Positions 1 to 9,391 of a DNA stretch of 64,000 nt are shown piece by piece. The DNA is from Methylobacter sp. S3L5C (GTDB lineage: Bacteria > Pseudomonadota > Gammaproteobacteria > Methylococcales > Methylomonadaceae). Each line of letters opens with the position of its first letter. The stretch's first letter is position 1. The DNA is taken from assembly GCF_022788635.1 (NCBI RefSeq), contig NZ_CP076024.1:2356001-2420000 (forward strand), given 5' to 3'. The notes under the pieces were generated by a model that saw only the letters and a program-made list of their open reading frames with translations, was not told where the DNA came from and did not search any database. A program made the position numbers and the translations under genes.

Positions 1-1821
1 AAAGATATTTAAAAAACTTCTTGATAGTATATCTGAGGCGCCACCACCGCCAATGCTGGCGATGTTTTTTACCGCTTTTTGGCTGATTCTGTGCCGGGAA
101 TCATCATCATCGGGTGTTCCCAACCACGCGTAAAAACTGACCGGATGCCAGTTTTCCAAAGACAATTGCCTGACAAATCCCGATAACTTACCGGTAATAC
201 CGCCAAAATCAAACTTGCCCGTCAACTGATCCAAATCCAGATTATTAATTTCCAGGTCACTATAAAAGCTGGGGAAATCAGTAAATAATCCTGATGAGGC
301 CAGTTTGGTCACTTTAATCTCACCGTCAAAAACATTGATGAGCAATTCCCCGTCCAAATTAAGCGTTTTATTGCGGTACTCAACCTTTGGAATATTGCCA
401 CTGATGGTGCCGGATAACGGTGTCCAATTTAACGCTTTCGACCACTTTTCCAGGGAAACATTGGTTAGGCTACCGGCAAAGGAAATTTCCGGTTCATCCT
501 GTTTTTTTGCTTGCCAGTCCAATTGATTAATAGCGATTACGCCACCCAAAAAAGGCAGACGAGGTTTTTTAAGTAAGGTAAAACTGTTGGCACGAGTTAG
601 AAATACCAGTTCGGCACGGCCGATAGGTAAGGCATGTAGTTGTAGTTGCTGCCAGGTAAACGTTGACGGTTGCTTAAAGGTCTCATTAATCGACCAGTTA
701 ATCGTGCCAAAGCCACCCTCAACTTTGAAGCGTTCGGCAGGGTCGTTAACTGCCAATTTATTAACAATGGCTGTCAAGGTGGTTAATGAATCCTGAGCAA
801 TGGACATATCGGCGTTTAAGGTACCCGCCAAAGTAATGCCCGCTAATGGGGTTTGTTCGAAAAAGGGCTTTAAGTAAATGGCCGATAACTTTTGCAGATC
901 ATCGCTATGTAACGATAACCCGGCTTGTTCAAGTTTTATGCCTTTGTCATAGTCAACGATTGCACGACCGTTTATTGCCAACGTATTTGCCTGTTGATAA
1001 TTGGCATAGATTATATTCACTCGGGTTTTGTTGGAACTCCAGTTGCCTTGTGCAGCAAAAATTAGGGGTTGTTGGTTTGCTTCCAGATAAAGCGGTTCAA
1101 CATATAAAGCGCCATCAGTAAAGCGGGTCTGGCTTTGCCATTGCCACAAGTCCTGATGGTTTTGTGCTTTTAATTTTGTCTGTAAAGTTAATGCTTCAGT
1201 AGCAAACTTGCCATCTTTGGTTTGTACTGTCATGCCGTTTATTTCGCTGGTTAAACTGAAATAATCTATAAGTGAGTGATGACCGGATGCGCTTAACTGT
1301 AAATTAACGCGGCCACTTTTTAAGGTAAACGGCACAGGTTTAAATAGTTTTTGCAGTAACTCGGCGTCGACCCCTTTGGCATTAATTCGTAGCTTCCATT
1401 GGTTGTCTTGTTCTTCAGCATTAACAGATATGAGGCCACCGGCCAGTTGTAAACGGGTTAATTTTAAGGTGCTGTGTTTGTCTTTGATATGAAAAGAAAA
1501 ATTGGCCGTTGGCGATTGCCATTGCTTTGAACTTAATTTTGCGCGGCCTTGTGTACACAATAACTCGTTAGCTTGCCAGCTAAAAGAAGTGCACTGGATA
1601 TTGACCAAATTCAGATCATCAAACGGTTTTGGCAAACGTAATTGTTTGATTGTTACGGTTAGTTTTTGTGGGTTTTTGCTCAGGTCAGTTAAAGCAACAT
1701 GAATACCCTGTAATTTCCAGCCACCGGCTTCCATGCTGCCAATAGTAAAGGAGGCATTATCCAGTGCCGCTGCTGTGGCGCTGAATAAGAAAAGAACAAC
1801 AGCCAGGATGAACCTCGGCAT
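1..1821 (-). CDS. AsmA-like secreted/periplasmic protein, C-terminus outside window
   Basis: An open minus-strand frame of 607 codons runs off the left edge of the window. It begins with a hydrophobic signal-like segment (MPRFILAVVLFLFSATAAAL), followed by long beta-rich stretches with repeated amphipathic strands, as in AsmA/YdbH-type bridge proteins of the envelope. The visible end has a Gly-rich motif (IASIGGGGASDIL) just before the edge. In-frame stop codons upstream limit the start to ATG 1821, which has no clear Shine-Dalgarno sequence. By family resemblance it would sit in the periplasm, anchored to a membrane, and help move lipids between membranes. That role is inferred from overall character, not from a diagnostic motif, so the family assignment is tentative while the coding call is firm. 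Confidence 0.7.
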   Translation of the reverse strand, partial: MPRFILAVVLFLFSATAAALDNASFTIGSMEAGGWKLQGIHVALTDLSKNPQKLTVTIKQLRLPKPFDDLNLVNIQCTSFSWQANELLCTQGRAKLSSKQWQSPTANFSFHIKDKHSTLKLTRLQLAGGLISVNAEEQDNQWKLRINAKGVDAELLQKLFKPVPFTLKSGRVNLQLSASGHHSLIDYFSLTSEINGMTVQTKDGKFATEALTLQTKLKAQNHQDLWQWQSQTRFTDGALYVEPLYLEANQQPLIFAAQGNWSSNKTRVNIIYANYQQANTLAINGRAIVDYDKGIKLEQAGLSLHSDDLQKLSAIYLKPFFEQTPLAGITLAGTLNADMSIAQDSLTTLTAIVNKLAVNDPAERFKVEGGFGTINWSINETFKQPSTFTWQQLQLHALPIGRAELVFLTRANSFTLLKKPRLPFLGGVIAINQLDWQAKKQDEPEISFAGSLTNVSLEKWSKALNWTPLSGTISGNIPKVEYRNKTLNLDGELLINVFDGEIKVTKLASSGLFTDFPSFYSDLEINNLDLDQLTGKFDFGGITGKLSGFVRQLSLENWHPVSFYAWLGTPDDDDSRHRISQKAVKNIASIGGGGASDILSRSFLNIF

Positions 1822-1865
1822 TAGGGTAAGAACCGGTAGCGCTTAAAAAGCCGGGAGTGGGTCTC

Positions 1866-1980
1866 TGTGATAATCACGACTAAAGTGATGCCGGTCGGGG
1901 CTTGTAATCCCGACCGAAACGTTTGAAGATTTGAATAGCTTCCAAAACGTGAGTGCCGGAGTTGCAAACTCCGTCATGCT
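1866..1980. repeat. Intergenic cluster of three hairpins (REP-like)
   Basis: Three inverted repeats follow one another between the AsmA-like gene and cysM. CGGTCGGG at 1892-1899 pairs with CCCGACCG at 1909-1916. CGTTTGAAG near 1919 pairs imperfectly with CTTCCAAAACG near 1939. CGGAGTT at 1957-1963 pairs with AACTCCG at 1967-1973 across a 3-base loop. None is followed by a T-run on either strand, so it looks like a dispersed palindromic repeat rather than a simple terminator. It could still protect or end the cysM transcript. Confidence 0.55.
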
Positions 1981-2018
1981 TCAGAATATTGATAATTATG
2001 CTTGAACCCCAAACAACA

Positions 2019-2909
2019 TTAAGCAGGAAAAATACCGGTCGATAAATATCGGTCACCCCGGTCGCAGATAATCACTACAATGATTGCATTTTCAACTTCT
2101 TGAGATAATTTTAATGCAGCTGCAACGGCACCACCCGATGATACGCCCGCAAAAATACCTTCTTCAGCCGCTAGAGCACGGGTATGGTTTTCTGCAGTTT
2201 GCTGATCAATATCAATAATCCGGTCAACCCGATCTGCCTGATAAATTTTTGGTAAATAAGCTTTGGGCCAGCGCCGAATGCCGGGAATTTTAGAATCACC
2301 TTCCGGCTGTACGCCGATAATTTGAATCGCCGGATTTTGTTCCTTAAGATATTTTGAGGTACCCATAATGGTACCGGTAGTGCCCATCGAGCTGACAAAA
2401 TGAGTGACTTTTCCCTGAGTGTCCTGCCAAATTTCAGGGCCGGTACTTTCATAATGAGCGAGCGGATTATCGGGATTGCCAAATTGATCCAAAATCCGGC
2501 CTTTGCCTGCTGCTTCCATTGCTCTTGCCAAATCAATAGCCGCTTCCATGCTGCCTGCTGCGGGTGTAAGAATAATTTCAGCACCGTAAGCTTTCATTGA
2601 GGCCTTACGCTCGTCGCTCATGTTGTCAGGCATGATCAAGGTCATTTTATAACCTTTGATAGCGGCCACCATCGCCAGGGCAATGCCGGTATTACCGCTG
2701 GTTGCTTCTATCAGACAGTCACCGGGTTTAATCTCGCCTCTGGCTTCGGCATGTTTAATCATACTCAGCGCAGGTAGATCTTTGACTGAACCTGCCGGAT
2801 TATTGCCTTCCAGTTTGGCCAGAATGGTATTGCTGGTATTGCCCGGCAAACGTTGAAGTCGGGCTAAAGGCGCATTGCGGACAAAAGATTCTATGGTGGG
2901 AAAAGTCAT
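2019..2909 (-). CDS. cysM: Cysteine synthase B, PLP-dependent
   Basis: This is O-acetylserine sulfhydrylase B, a cytoplasmic enzyme that makes cysteine from O-acetylserine and sulfide or thiosulfate. At 296 residues it has the family length. The PLP lysine is K43 in NPAGSVKD. The substrate loop EATSGNTGIA, the phosphate-binding SSMGTTGT and the C-terminal CDRGDRYLSTG are all present and match CysM rather than CysK. One residue is odd: after the lysine motif the protein reads K-D-L where CysM/CysK proteins normally have K-D-R. The codon is CTA, one base from the arginine codon CGA. The gene stands alone; its start ATG lies at 2909. Confidence 0.95.
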   Translation of the reverse strand: MTFPTIESFVRNAPLARLQRLPGNTSNTILAKLEGNNPAGSVKDLPALSMIKHAEARGEIKPGDCLIEATSGNTGIALAMVAAIKGYKMTLIMPDNMSDERKASMKAYGAEIILTPAAGSMEAAIDLARAMEAAGKGRILDQFGNPDNPLAHYESTGPEIWQDTQGKVTHFVSSMGTTGTIMGTSKYLKEQNPAIQIIGVQPEGDSKIPGIRRWPKAYLPKIYQADRVDRIIDIDQQTAENHTRALAAEEGIFAGVSSGGAVAAALKLSQEVENAIIVVIICDRGDRYLSTGIFPA

Positions 2910-3145
2910 GGCGGTTTATTTCTGTTTGTAATGAATAGTTTAAATTATCCCATAAAAACGAAAAACCGACATAACTCGAACAACATTTTGAAACAAAACA
3001 GCTGGAGTAGCCAGTATGGAAAGCAATGTAATTAAGTTTGGATAGCCCGAATTTAATTGCCTCGGATTATGGAATGATTAACTAAAACAGGACACTTTCT
3101 TAAACAGTCGTCTTATAGGTAAAAAAGCCTGGTTATTATTTGCTA

Positions 3146-5293
3146 TTATTGGCGAAATAAAGGTAGCTCTTTATGTTGTAAAAAGTATTGTGCTCGGGCA
3201 ATGACATCGGAACCATAATCATCGCCGGTAGTACCTTTATCCATTTTATCTTTAGTTCTTACATTATCAATGCCACTGTTATAGGCCACAATTGCTCCTT
3301 TTAAGATAAAAGGGAGTTCCCAATCTTGATGTATCTCGGCAATGCGTTCCAGGTTAATACACAAAATGCCCGCAGCCTGTTCGATATGAGCCTCGCTTTG
3401 TGGATCCGGTAAGCCTTGTAATTCATGATATCGTCTGTCGATTTGCATGATTCCGAAGGCTTGATTATGGTCGCCCCAACCCTCTTTGTTCAAGACTGCA
3501 CCACAACGCGATTCGCGACTGGCTAAAGCTGCAAGTACGGCACAAGGTAGTCCGAATTTGGCGGCTGCAGAATGAAAACGATCGCTAATTTGTTTTATTC
3601 TAGATAAATCGGCTTCTGCCATCTTTTGGGAAGCTTCTAACCCGGATGTCAAATGATCTTGTTGTGCCGTTTGTTTTGATGCACCAGTTGTTGATATCTT
3701 AACCAGCGATTGTTCCCAATTAGTTAACTCTCTCGGCTCAGCCGTTTCGGTGCGATCTTCTGGTTCTGTTTGAGGTAATTCCGCCACACTCTCACCCATA
3801 GCTTCAATCAAAATTGCGTTGTCCAAATAGTTGGTTGGATCAAGCAAATCTGCCCGGCGTTTATAGGGTGTACCTGGTTGTGTCAATGCACCCGTTTTTG
3901 TGCCGGCATACATTTCCAGATGAAGCATTGAGTTTCCCGAATTGAGCTGGCCGACAACGGCAATATTCTGACCTTGTAGCACTTTTACACCGCTGCTAAT
4001 GCCTTGAGGAACCTTTGCAGATATTTCGCCATAGCGCAAAACCAAGCCGTCTTCATGTTGCACTTCAAGAGCGTAAGTGCCTTCATAGAAATAATAAGGT
4101 CCACGGATAACTTTACCATTAGCCATACATAGAATTACCGTACCTTTCGGCACTTTTAGATCACAGCCGGCATGTTTGCGTTTACCACCGGCGCGGGATG
4201 CCCCAAATTCTCGAGCGCCGCTTTTATAATCCAGAGAAGGCCTTTTTTGAAGTGGAAAAATATAATCCACAACAGTTTTTTGCTGAGAGCTAACTGTAGT
4301 TATAGTTTTGGAATCTGGATTAAGAGGCTGCCAAAAATTTGTGCCAGACGAGAACGGATAGCCATGCTCTTTGAAAAAACGAAAGCAATCGTTAAACCAT
4401 TGCACAAAACGATTGGCATGGGCATCACTGCCCAAGGGATACTGGCGCATTTTCCAACGGTTAAGGCTGCCGCTATTGTAAATAACACTTCCGGCATTGT
4501 AGGCGCAGGCAACCAGAGGCGGATCAAACTGCGTTCGTTTAGATTGCGAGGCGATATAAGCTGCACCCGCAAGGATGGAATTCGCGGGGACGAATAGCCA
4601 TTCCCGATCTATTTTGTCTTCTTTAATTGCCGGTTCTACATGAAGCTCACTGATGGCATGACGCGCCGTGGATATCAGTGTCTGCATCAGACCGTAGGAG
4701 ACGCGATGGGGAGTGGCGGCATCGGAAATATAACCAGGTTCTTTGCGTTCGGCACGGGGATTGACAGTATGCATTTTGCCATCGAAAGTCTCGGTACACA
4801 TGGTCGCGATTAAAAGTTCAACCGGAACGCCCGTTAACAGGGAGGCCTTTTCAAGCTCGTCTTTATAATCTTCACAAATACGGTGCACTGTTTCCGGTTT
4901 GCCTTGCGAGATATCAATACCGCTTGTTTTGATTTCAAGACCGTTAGCGGTGAGTCGCCATTTTACCGAATTGCTATAACGGTTATGGAATTGATCCAGA
5001 CCTCCTGCAATATATCCGGATAGAACTGCATTAAAATTTTTGGGGTTTGCAGGGCTAATTTGCTCGTCGGTACTTTGATCGAATAACATCGACCAGGTTT
5101 TCGGGCCGATTACACCATCGGCTGTTAAGCGATGATTTTTTTGAAATACTATCACCGCCCGTTGCGTCGCAGGACCAAAAACACCATCGCATTGCCCGAC
5201 CGGAATGCCTAAGCGAGATTGTAAAGATTGCACATCGATTCCCCGTAGAAGCGGTGAATCCAATCTGAGGTAACGGCTAAATGTTGTGTTCAT
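3146..5293 (-). CDS. Multidomain peptidoglycan hydrolase: PG-binding, SLT-like, M23, goose-type lysozyme
   Basis: A 715-residue protein with four modules and no signal peptide. Residues 8-70 form a PG_binding_1 domain (GVFGPATQRAV, GVIGPKTWSML). Residues 135-305 are a lytic-transglycosylase-like fold with putative Glu168 (MCTETF), YGLMQT and ACAYNAG. Residues 360-485 are an M23 LytM-like peptidase, with zinc ligands His374 and Asp378 in HAGCD and His458 in MLHLEMY; the first His of the usual HxH is Met456. Residues 565-715 resemble goose-type lysozyme, with Glu594 in SRESRCG and the AFGIMQIDRR block. The ATG at 5293 is preferred to the GTG at 5299 because GGAG lies 8 bases upstream of it. It is the last gene of a three-gene leftward operon. 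Lack of an export signal suggests delivery by lysis or a secretion machine, which is inference. Confidence 0.85.
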   Translation of the reverse strand: MNTTFSRYLRLDSPLLRGIDVQSLQSRLGIPVGQCDGVFGPATQRAVIVFQKNHRLTADGVIGPKTWSMLFDQSTDEQISPANPKNFNAVLSGYIAGGLDQFHNRYSNSVKWRLTANGLEIKTSGIDISQGKPETVHRICEDYKDELEKASLLTGVPVELLIATMCTETFDGKMHTVNPRAERKEPGYISDAATPHRVSYGLMQTLISTARHAISELHVEPAIKEDKIDREWLFVPANSILAGAAYIASQSKRTQFDPPLVACAYNAGSVIYNSGSLNRWKMRQYPLGSDAHANRFVQWFNDCFRFFKEHGYPFSSGTNFWQPLNPDSKTITTVSSQQKTVVDYIFPLQKRPSLDYKSGAREFGASRAGGKRKHAGCDLKVPKGTVILCMANGKVIRGPYYFYEGTYALEVQHEDGLVLRYGEISAKVPQGISSGVKVLQGQNIAVVGQLNSGNSMLHLEMYAGTKTGALTQPGTPYKRRADLLDPTNYLDNAILIEAMGESVAELPQTEPEDRTETAEPRELTNWEQSLVKISTTGASKQTAQQDHLTSGLEASQKMAEADLSRIKQISDRFHSAAAKFGLPCAVLAALASRESRCGAVLNKEGWGDHNQAFGIMQIDRRYHELQGLPDPQSEAHIEQAAGILCINLERIAEIHQDWELPFILKGAIVAYNSGIDNVRTKDKMDKGTTGDDYGSDVIARAQYFLQHKELPLFRQ

Positions 5294-5350
5294 AATCACA
5301 TCTCCAGCTTGGTGCAGTATTTAACACGGTGTTTCGTTGTGTTTGCGCAT

Positions 5351-7453
5351 TCATGATGCGCTCCCTGCTAATGTGCGTCTAATCAAGTCTAGAGCATCAA
5401 ATGATGAACTTAATTGGGCTTGTCTTATAAGTTCCAGTGAGAGATGGCAAAGAATATCAAGGTCTTTTTCAGAGCTTTTGTTTTGGCGGAGATTATCAAT
5501 TGTCGCCAAGGTTTCCGCAACGGTTAACAGTGAGCAGTCATTACTGAATTTATTGGCGGGGAAATCGACTTTTTGCAAGACATAGCGAACCAGGGAGTGT
5601 CGGTATTCAATCCAGGCTTCTGTAAATACTTCGACACTGCCAAACAACGTCGGTAAATCGATGGCTTGTTCTGTCAACAGGCTGGGCGTTCGCCAAATCA
5701 GCTCGGCCAGATCCTCCGAGTTCTCATTTCTTGCCGCCAGTTCCAGCAGTCTTTTCGCCAAAGCATCAGTTTGTCCTTTAAAAGCCAGTTTAAAAATTTC
5801 GGTCAATTTTAAGGATTCCAGCACATCTTGCTCGGTGAGGTCAATTCCGCAAATCAATCTGGCGGTAAATGGTTGTGCCCAAATAGTGGCCAACCAACGC
5901 TCATAAACACTGGCACCCTGAGCAAATGCAGCCACCGCACCGGCAAACAGGGTAATCACCATGGCTTCGGAGTGAGCGCTGCCGTCAATAGTTGAGGCAG
6001 TGCTAAAATTTTGTACGGCGGTACGGAGTACGATCGCCAAAGGATGATTTTTTCCGGTAATGGCTTTGCTGAGCTCTGCGATGGCACCGACTGTTTTGGG
6101 TAATAAGGTCGCGTCAGAATTCGCTTTTTCGCGAGCAGAGTCTAGTTGTTGCAAGAGGTTACGCGCCATTTGAATTTTGGGAGCACAATCATATTTGAAA
6201 TAATCTGGCGGTATAGCTATCTGCAGTACCGGTTCCAAGCCAATAATTTCCAGTAAATGCTGACGATACTTTTGCAGGTTTTGTTCAATACTGACCATTT
6301 CAGCCTCGACCGTGCCATCTGTTTTGACGGCTGTCGCCTCGATTCTGGCTCCCGCTGGATCCGCAATGACTGATGTAGAAACAGAGTCGGTTTTTGCCTT
6401 TTCACCCCCCGGCTTTATGGCATCCCGGGCATAATCAATAAACTTGTCAAACAAGGTAAAAGCCAACTCCACGCTATAACCCAACAAAAATGCGAATAGC
6501 GAAAGCCCCAAGCCTACTTCATCAACCCTGCCGGATGCGTATAACCATGGGCCAATTACGCCGAGTAGCCCTCCCAACAACACCCGCATAATGTTTCTAC
6601 CACCCCATGATGGAATAAAGGTATAGTCGTTAAGTTGGTTTAACGTATTTCTTGTTAGAAACGCGATAGCACCTAAAAAGCCCAGCAGCAATGGTAGTAT
6701 TAAACTTTTCAACAGTAAATCGATTGCTTTTCCTGATTGTAGAATTGCATCCGCATGGCTTTGAAAGATTTCAGACCTCGTGTTATTCTCAAGTTTGGCG
6801 GCTTCGTTCTCATCACAGTCGGCAGGTTTGTTCAACACACATTGTCTTTGTACCGATAAAACGATCCGGGTTTTTAGGGTTTGCTTTTTATCCAGAATTG
6901 AACGTAAAGGTTGTTTGTTGGGGTCTCCACTATTATCAGGATTGGCAAGAGTTTCTTCATCGACAGTTTTAGTATATTCAGAAATCAGGACTGTCAATTG
7001 GTCGGTGTTGTTACTCATCATGATCGAGTAACCTTGTGTAGCAAAGACAGCCAATACAAAAATAAACATCCAGATAACCAGTACCCAAAGATCGCGCTTA
7101 AGATTGCCCCATTTACTTTTTCCGTTTACGCCATAACGTCCGATATTTAATTCTTCATCAACTTCAAGGCTGTTAGAGGTAACAGGAGCGAGTAAGCTGG
7201 ACAGGTGGTTATAGGCATTCCACAATTCGACGTGATCAACAGGATTCAAATCAGTAATATCGCGGCACAGTAACGGCACAGTCTTTTGAAGAAATTCAGC
7301 TTTAATACTGATATTTGGTTGTTTGATCGCATGGTTTAAAAGCCTCGCGACATCGTCGCGTACTTTCTTCATCATATCGCTGGCAGAGGCAGAGGGTGTA
7401 GATAAAATATTCCCCCCATTGTTACAAAAAAATTTTTGTAAAAAACAGCTCAT
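5351..7453 (-). CDS. Four-TM membrane protein of unknown family
   Basis: A 700-residue protein I do not recognise. Residues 1-120 are soluble. Predicted membrane segments lie at about 122-145, 247-267, 288-306 and 313-333. A loop of about 100 residues sits between TM1 and TM2 and contains two cysteines near 205-213. A large soluble region of about 360 residues, mostly helical, follows TM4. The start is supported by AAGGAG 10 bases upstream of ATG 7453. It lies between the lipase (110-base gap) and the peptidoglycan hydrolase (about 57-base gap), so the three are probably co-transcribed. In that setting it could anchor, export, activate or neutralise the two enzymes; nothing in the sequence chooses between these. 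Confidence 0.8.
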   Translation of the reverse strand: MSCFLQKFFCNNGGNILSTPSASASDMMKKVRDDVARLLNHAIKQPNISIKAEFLQKTVPLLCRDITDLNPVDHVELWNAYNHLSSLLAPVTSNSLEVDEELNIGRYGVNGKSKWGNLKRDLWVLVIWMFIFVLAVFATQGYSIMMSNNTDQLTVLISEYTKTVDEETLANPDNSGDPNKQPLRSILDKKQTLKTRIVLSVQRQCVLNKPADCDENEAAKLENNTRSEIFQSHADAILQSGKAIDLLLKSLILPLLLGFLGAIAFLTRNTLNQLNDYTFIPSWGGRNIMRVLLGGLLGVIGPWLYASGRVDEVGLGLSLFAFLLGYSVELAFTLFDKFIDYARDAIKPGGEKAKTDSVSTSVIADPAGARIEATAVKTDGTVEAEMVSIEQNLQKYRQHLLEIIGLEPVLQIAIPPDYFKYDCAPKIQMARNLLQQLDSAREKANSDATLLPKTVGAIAELSKAITGKNHPLAIVLRTAVQNFSTASTIDGSAHSEAMVITLFAGAVAAFAQGASVYERWLATIWAQPFTARLICGIDLTEQDVLESLKLTEIFKLAFKGQTDALAKRLLELAARNENSEDLAELIWRTPSLLTEQAIDLPTLFGSVEVFTEAWIEYRHSLVRYVLQKVDFPANKFSNDCSLLTVAETLATIDNLRQNKSSEKDLDILCHLSLELIRQAQLSSSFDALDLIRRTLAGSAS

Positions 7454-7563
7454 GTCTTAGGTACTCCTTGTGCTGAACATTTAACAAAATTTACGACAAA
7501 ATAGTACATCCGGTATTCATGGTTAATAAGGATATATCCGTCGTTATCATAAGTAGTAACCAA

Positions 7564-9144
7564 TTAATTATTCCAAGGAGTGGCGACAAAACGTAATTTC
7601 CCCGTAATTCTGGGTGCTTTGTCTTTAACTGCCGGGATTGCAACAGGCAGTGAAACAGATTTTCCCGCAGCCAGGTCGGCTTGTTCTGCTTCAGAAAACA
7701 GATGCTTTCCAGTCGCTTTATCTTGTCCCCAGTGCCAGTCTATTTGTGAGTTGTTGGTTATAGACACAATTAATGTGTCACTAAACAGTTTCATGCCTTC
7801 ATAGTGAGAGTCAAAGATAAAGCCTTTCACTAAATATTCTTGTACACCTATATTTAATGTTACCGAGTAGGATAGCGTATCGCTTTTTTCATCCATCTTT
7901 GCCCAATTTGACAGAAATGCTGTTGAAAGATAGACCTTTTTATTTTTGAAATTAACAATCTCTTCATGTGTGCGTATGGCGACAGAATCTTCTACGGCAA
8001 TACGACGGGTAAGTTGCCAGCGTTTGCCTTTAGGTGCCACGATGACTTCAAAATTATAAGCAGCTTGAACATCAGCCTCTTTTTGAAGACTTTCCGGCAA
8101 AGTAACCTCGTCGATATCAAACCAAATATCCACGCGTAGATCTCCAAAAAAGAAGCGTGTCAGGTTTTGGAAAGCTTCCTCTGAATTAACGATGCCGAAA
8201 AAACCAGAATGTGAGCGGTACGCATACGCACGAGGACATGGGATGGTTATGTTAGAGGCATCTTTTCCCCATAAGCCGGCATTATCGATTTTTACCAAGC
8301 CATCACTGCCATGTCCTGCGAAGGTTCGTGACAGACCTGCAGCGACATTATATTCAGCCCTGTTGGTTCCGATCATGCAGAAGAAGCGGTCAGTTGGGAA
8401 GTTGCGCAGAAAATCTACCCGACCTTCCTTATCTTTTTGTGCGAGATATTCAGGATCATTTTCTAACGCCAAATAATTGGCCATTCGTTTGTGGTTAAAG
8501 TTATCCATATCATCCTTGGTAAGCCACGAAGGGATATTGATACCTGCCATTTCAATCCCATTGTGTGGTGTCGCATAGGTGTATACTTTATCTACCAAGC
8601 TTCTAGCGGTGGCATCACCGAGTGTGGAGTTCTGAAGAAAGGCGCGGCAGACCAGGCCACCCATGGAATGGGCGACCAGATAGCACTTAAAATCCGTAAC
8701 GCCGTGATTGTTTTCATCGACAGCAAGATCACGAATTCTGATAATTAATTCACTTAATCCCTTAGCGTATTTCTCAATCGGGGAAGGCTTTCCATCACCA
8801 AATAAGGTCGAACCTTCATCGTAGTAGCGATACACGATAATTGATCGGTAGGGGATTTTTCCTGTCCATCCCTCATCCATAATATCCATTCCATTTTCAT
8901 ACACATCAGAATAGCCAAAGTCCGACATTAATCTAACTACTGGCGACTCAAAGATGAATTTTTTCGCTTTTTTTTGCGAATCATAAGGGGCTCGATAAAC
9001 TGTTGAACCCAGATTAAATCCGCAAAAGGGATCGGCTGCAGTTTCATCCCGTTCACTTTCCGTCATGGCATAACCACGAACATAAATTATCGGATGAAGT
9101 AAGTGTGTGATCTTTTCGAGATTGGTTTTTGAAATATCTGACAT
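7564..9144 (-). CDS. Alpha/beta-hydrolase lipase/esterase with C-terminal domain
   Basis: A 526-residue serine hydrolase. Residues 15-330 form an alpha/beta-hydrolase fold with the nucleophile elbow VAHSMGG (Ser160), a likely acid Asp281 (GSDGLV) and catalytic His312 (YRSHSGFFG), as in PGAP1-like and triacylglycerol lipases. YATPHNG after the elbow is also typical of lipases. Residues 335-526 form a beta-rich C-terminal region of unknown role. There is no signal peptide. GAGGGG six bases upstream supports ATG 9144. It is first in the leftward operon with the membrane protein and the peptidoglycan hydrolase, and divergent from the regulator at 9392. A lipid or ester substrate is likely; the exact substrate is unknown. 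Confidence 0.85.
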   Translation of the reverse strand: MSDISKTNLEKITHLLHPIIYVRGYAMTESERDETAADPFCGFNLGSTVYRAPYDSQKKAKKFIFESPVVRLMSDFGYSDVYENGMDIMDEGWTGKIPYRSIIVYRYYDEGSTLFGDGKPSPIEKYAKGLSELIIRIRDLAVDENNHGVTDFKCYLVAHSMGGLVCRAFLQNSTLGDATARSLVDKVYTYATPHNGIEMAGINIPSWLTKDDMDNFNHKRMANYLALENDPEYLAQKDKEGRVDFLRNFPTDRFFCMIGTNRAEYNVAAGLSRTFAGHGSDGLVKIDNAGLWGKDASNITIPCPRAYAYRSHSGFFGIVNSEEAFQNLTRFFFGDLRVDIWFDIDEVTLPESLQKEADVQAAYNFEVIVAPKGKRWQLTRRIAVEDSVAIRTHEEIVNFKNKKVYLSTAFLSNWAKMDEKSDTLSYSVTLNIGVQEYLVKGFIFDSHYEGMKLFSDTLIVSITNNSQIDWHWGQDKATGKHLFSEAEQADLAAGKSVSLPVAIPAVKDKAPRITGKLRFVATPWNN

Positions 9145-9357
9145 GATTTTCCCCTCTTTAGACTCAATTTTTTTGGTGAAACAATGCGTAACCTATTAAG
9201 CAATGGTGCTTTTGAGTATCTTGATTTACTGACTCATTTGTATCTAATTTGATAACTTGGAATTAAAAGTTTTCATGGTCTATTAATCACTGTCTAGTTT
9301 ACTAAGTCCGCTGTTGTAAATTGTTAGCAAGTTGTTATTTTTTTGTGTATTCACCTA

Positions 9358-9376
9358 TTATTATTCTAAATAATAA
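9358..9376. promoter_or_regulatory. Perfect palindrome in the lipase/regulator divergent region
   Basis: TTATTATT and AATAATAA flank a CTA spacer, giving a perfect 8-bp inverted repeat that ends 15 bases before the regulator's GTG start. It overlaps the likely promoter of the winged-helix regulator and could be its operator. It is AT-only, so chance occurrence is possible. Confidence 0.35.
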
Positions 9377-9391
9377 AATGAGGGCTTTCCT

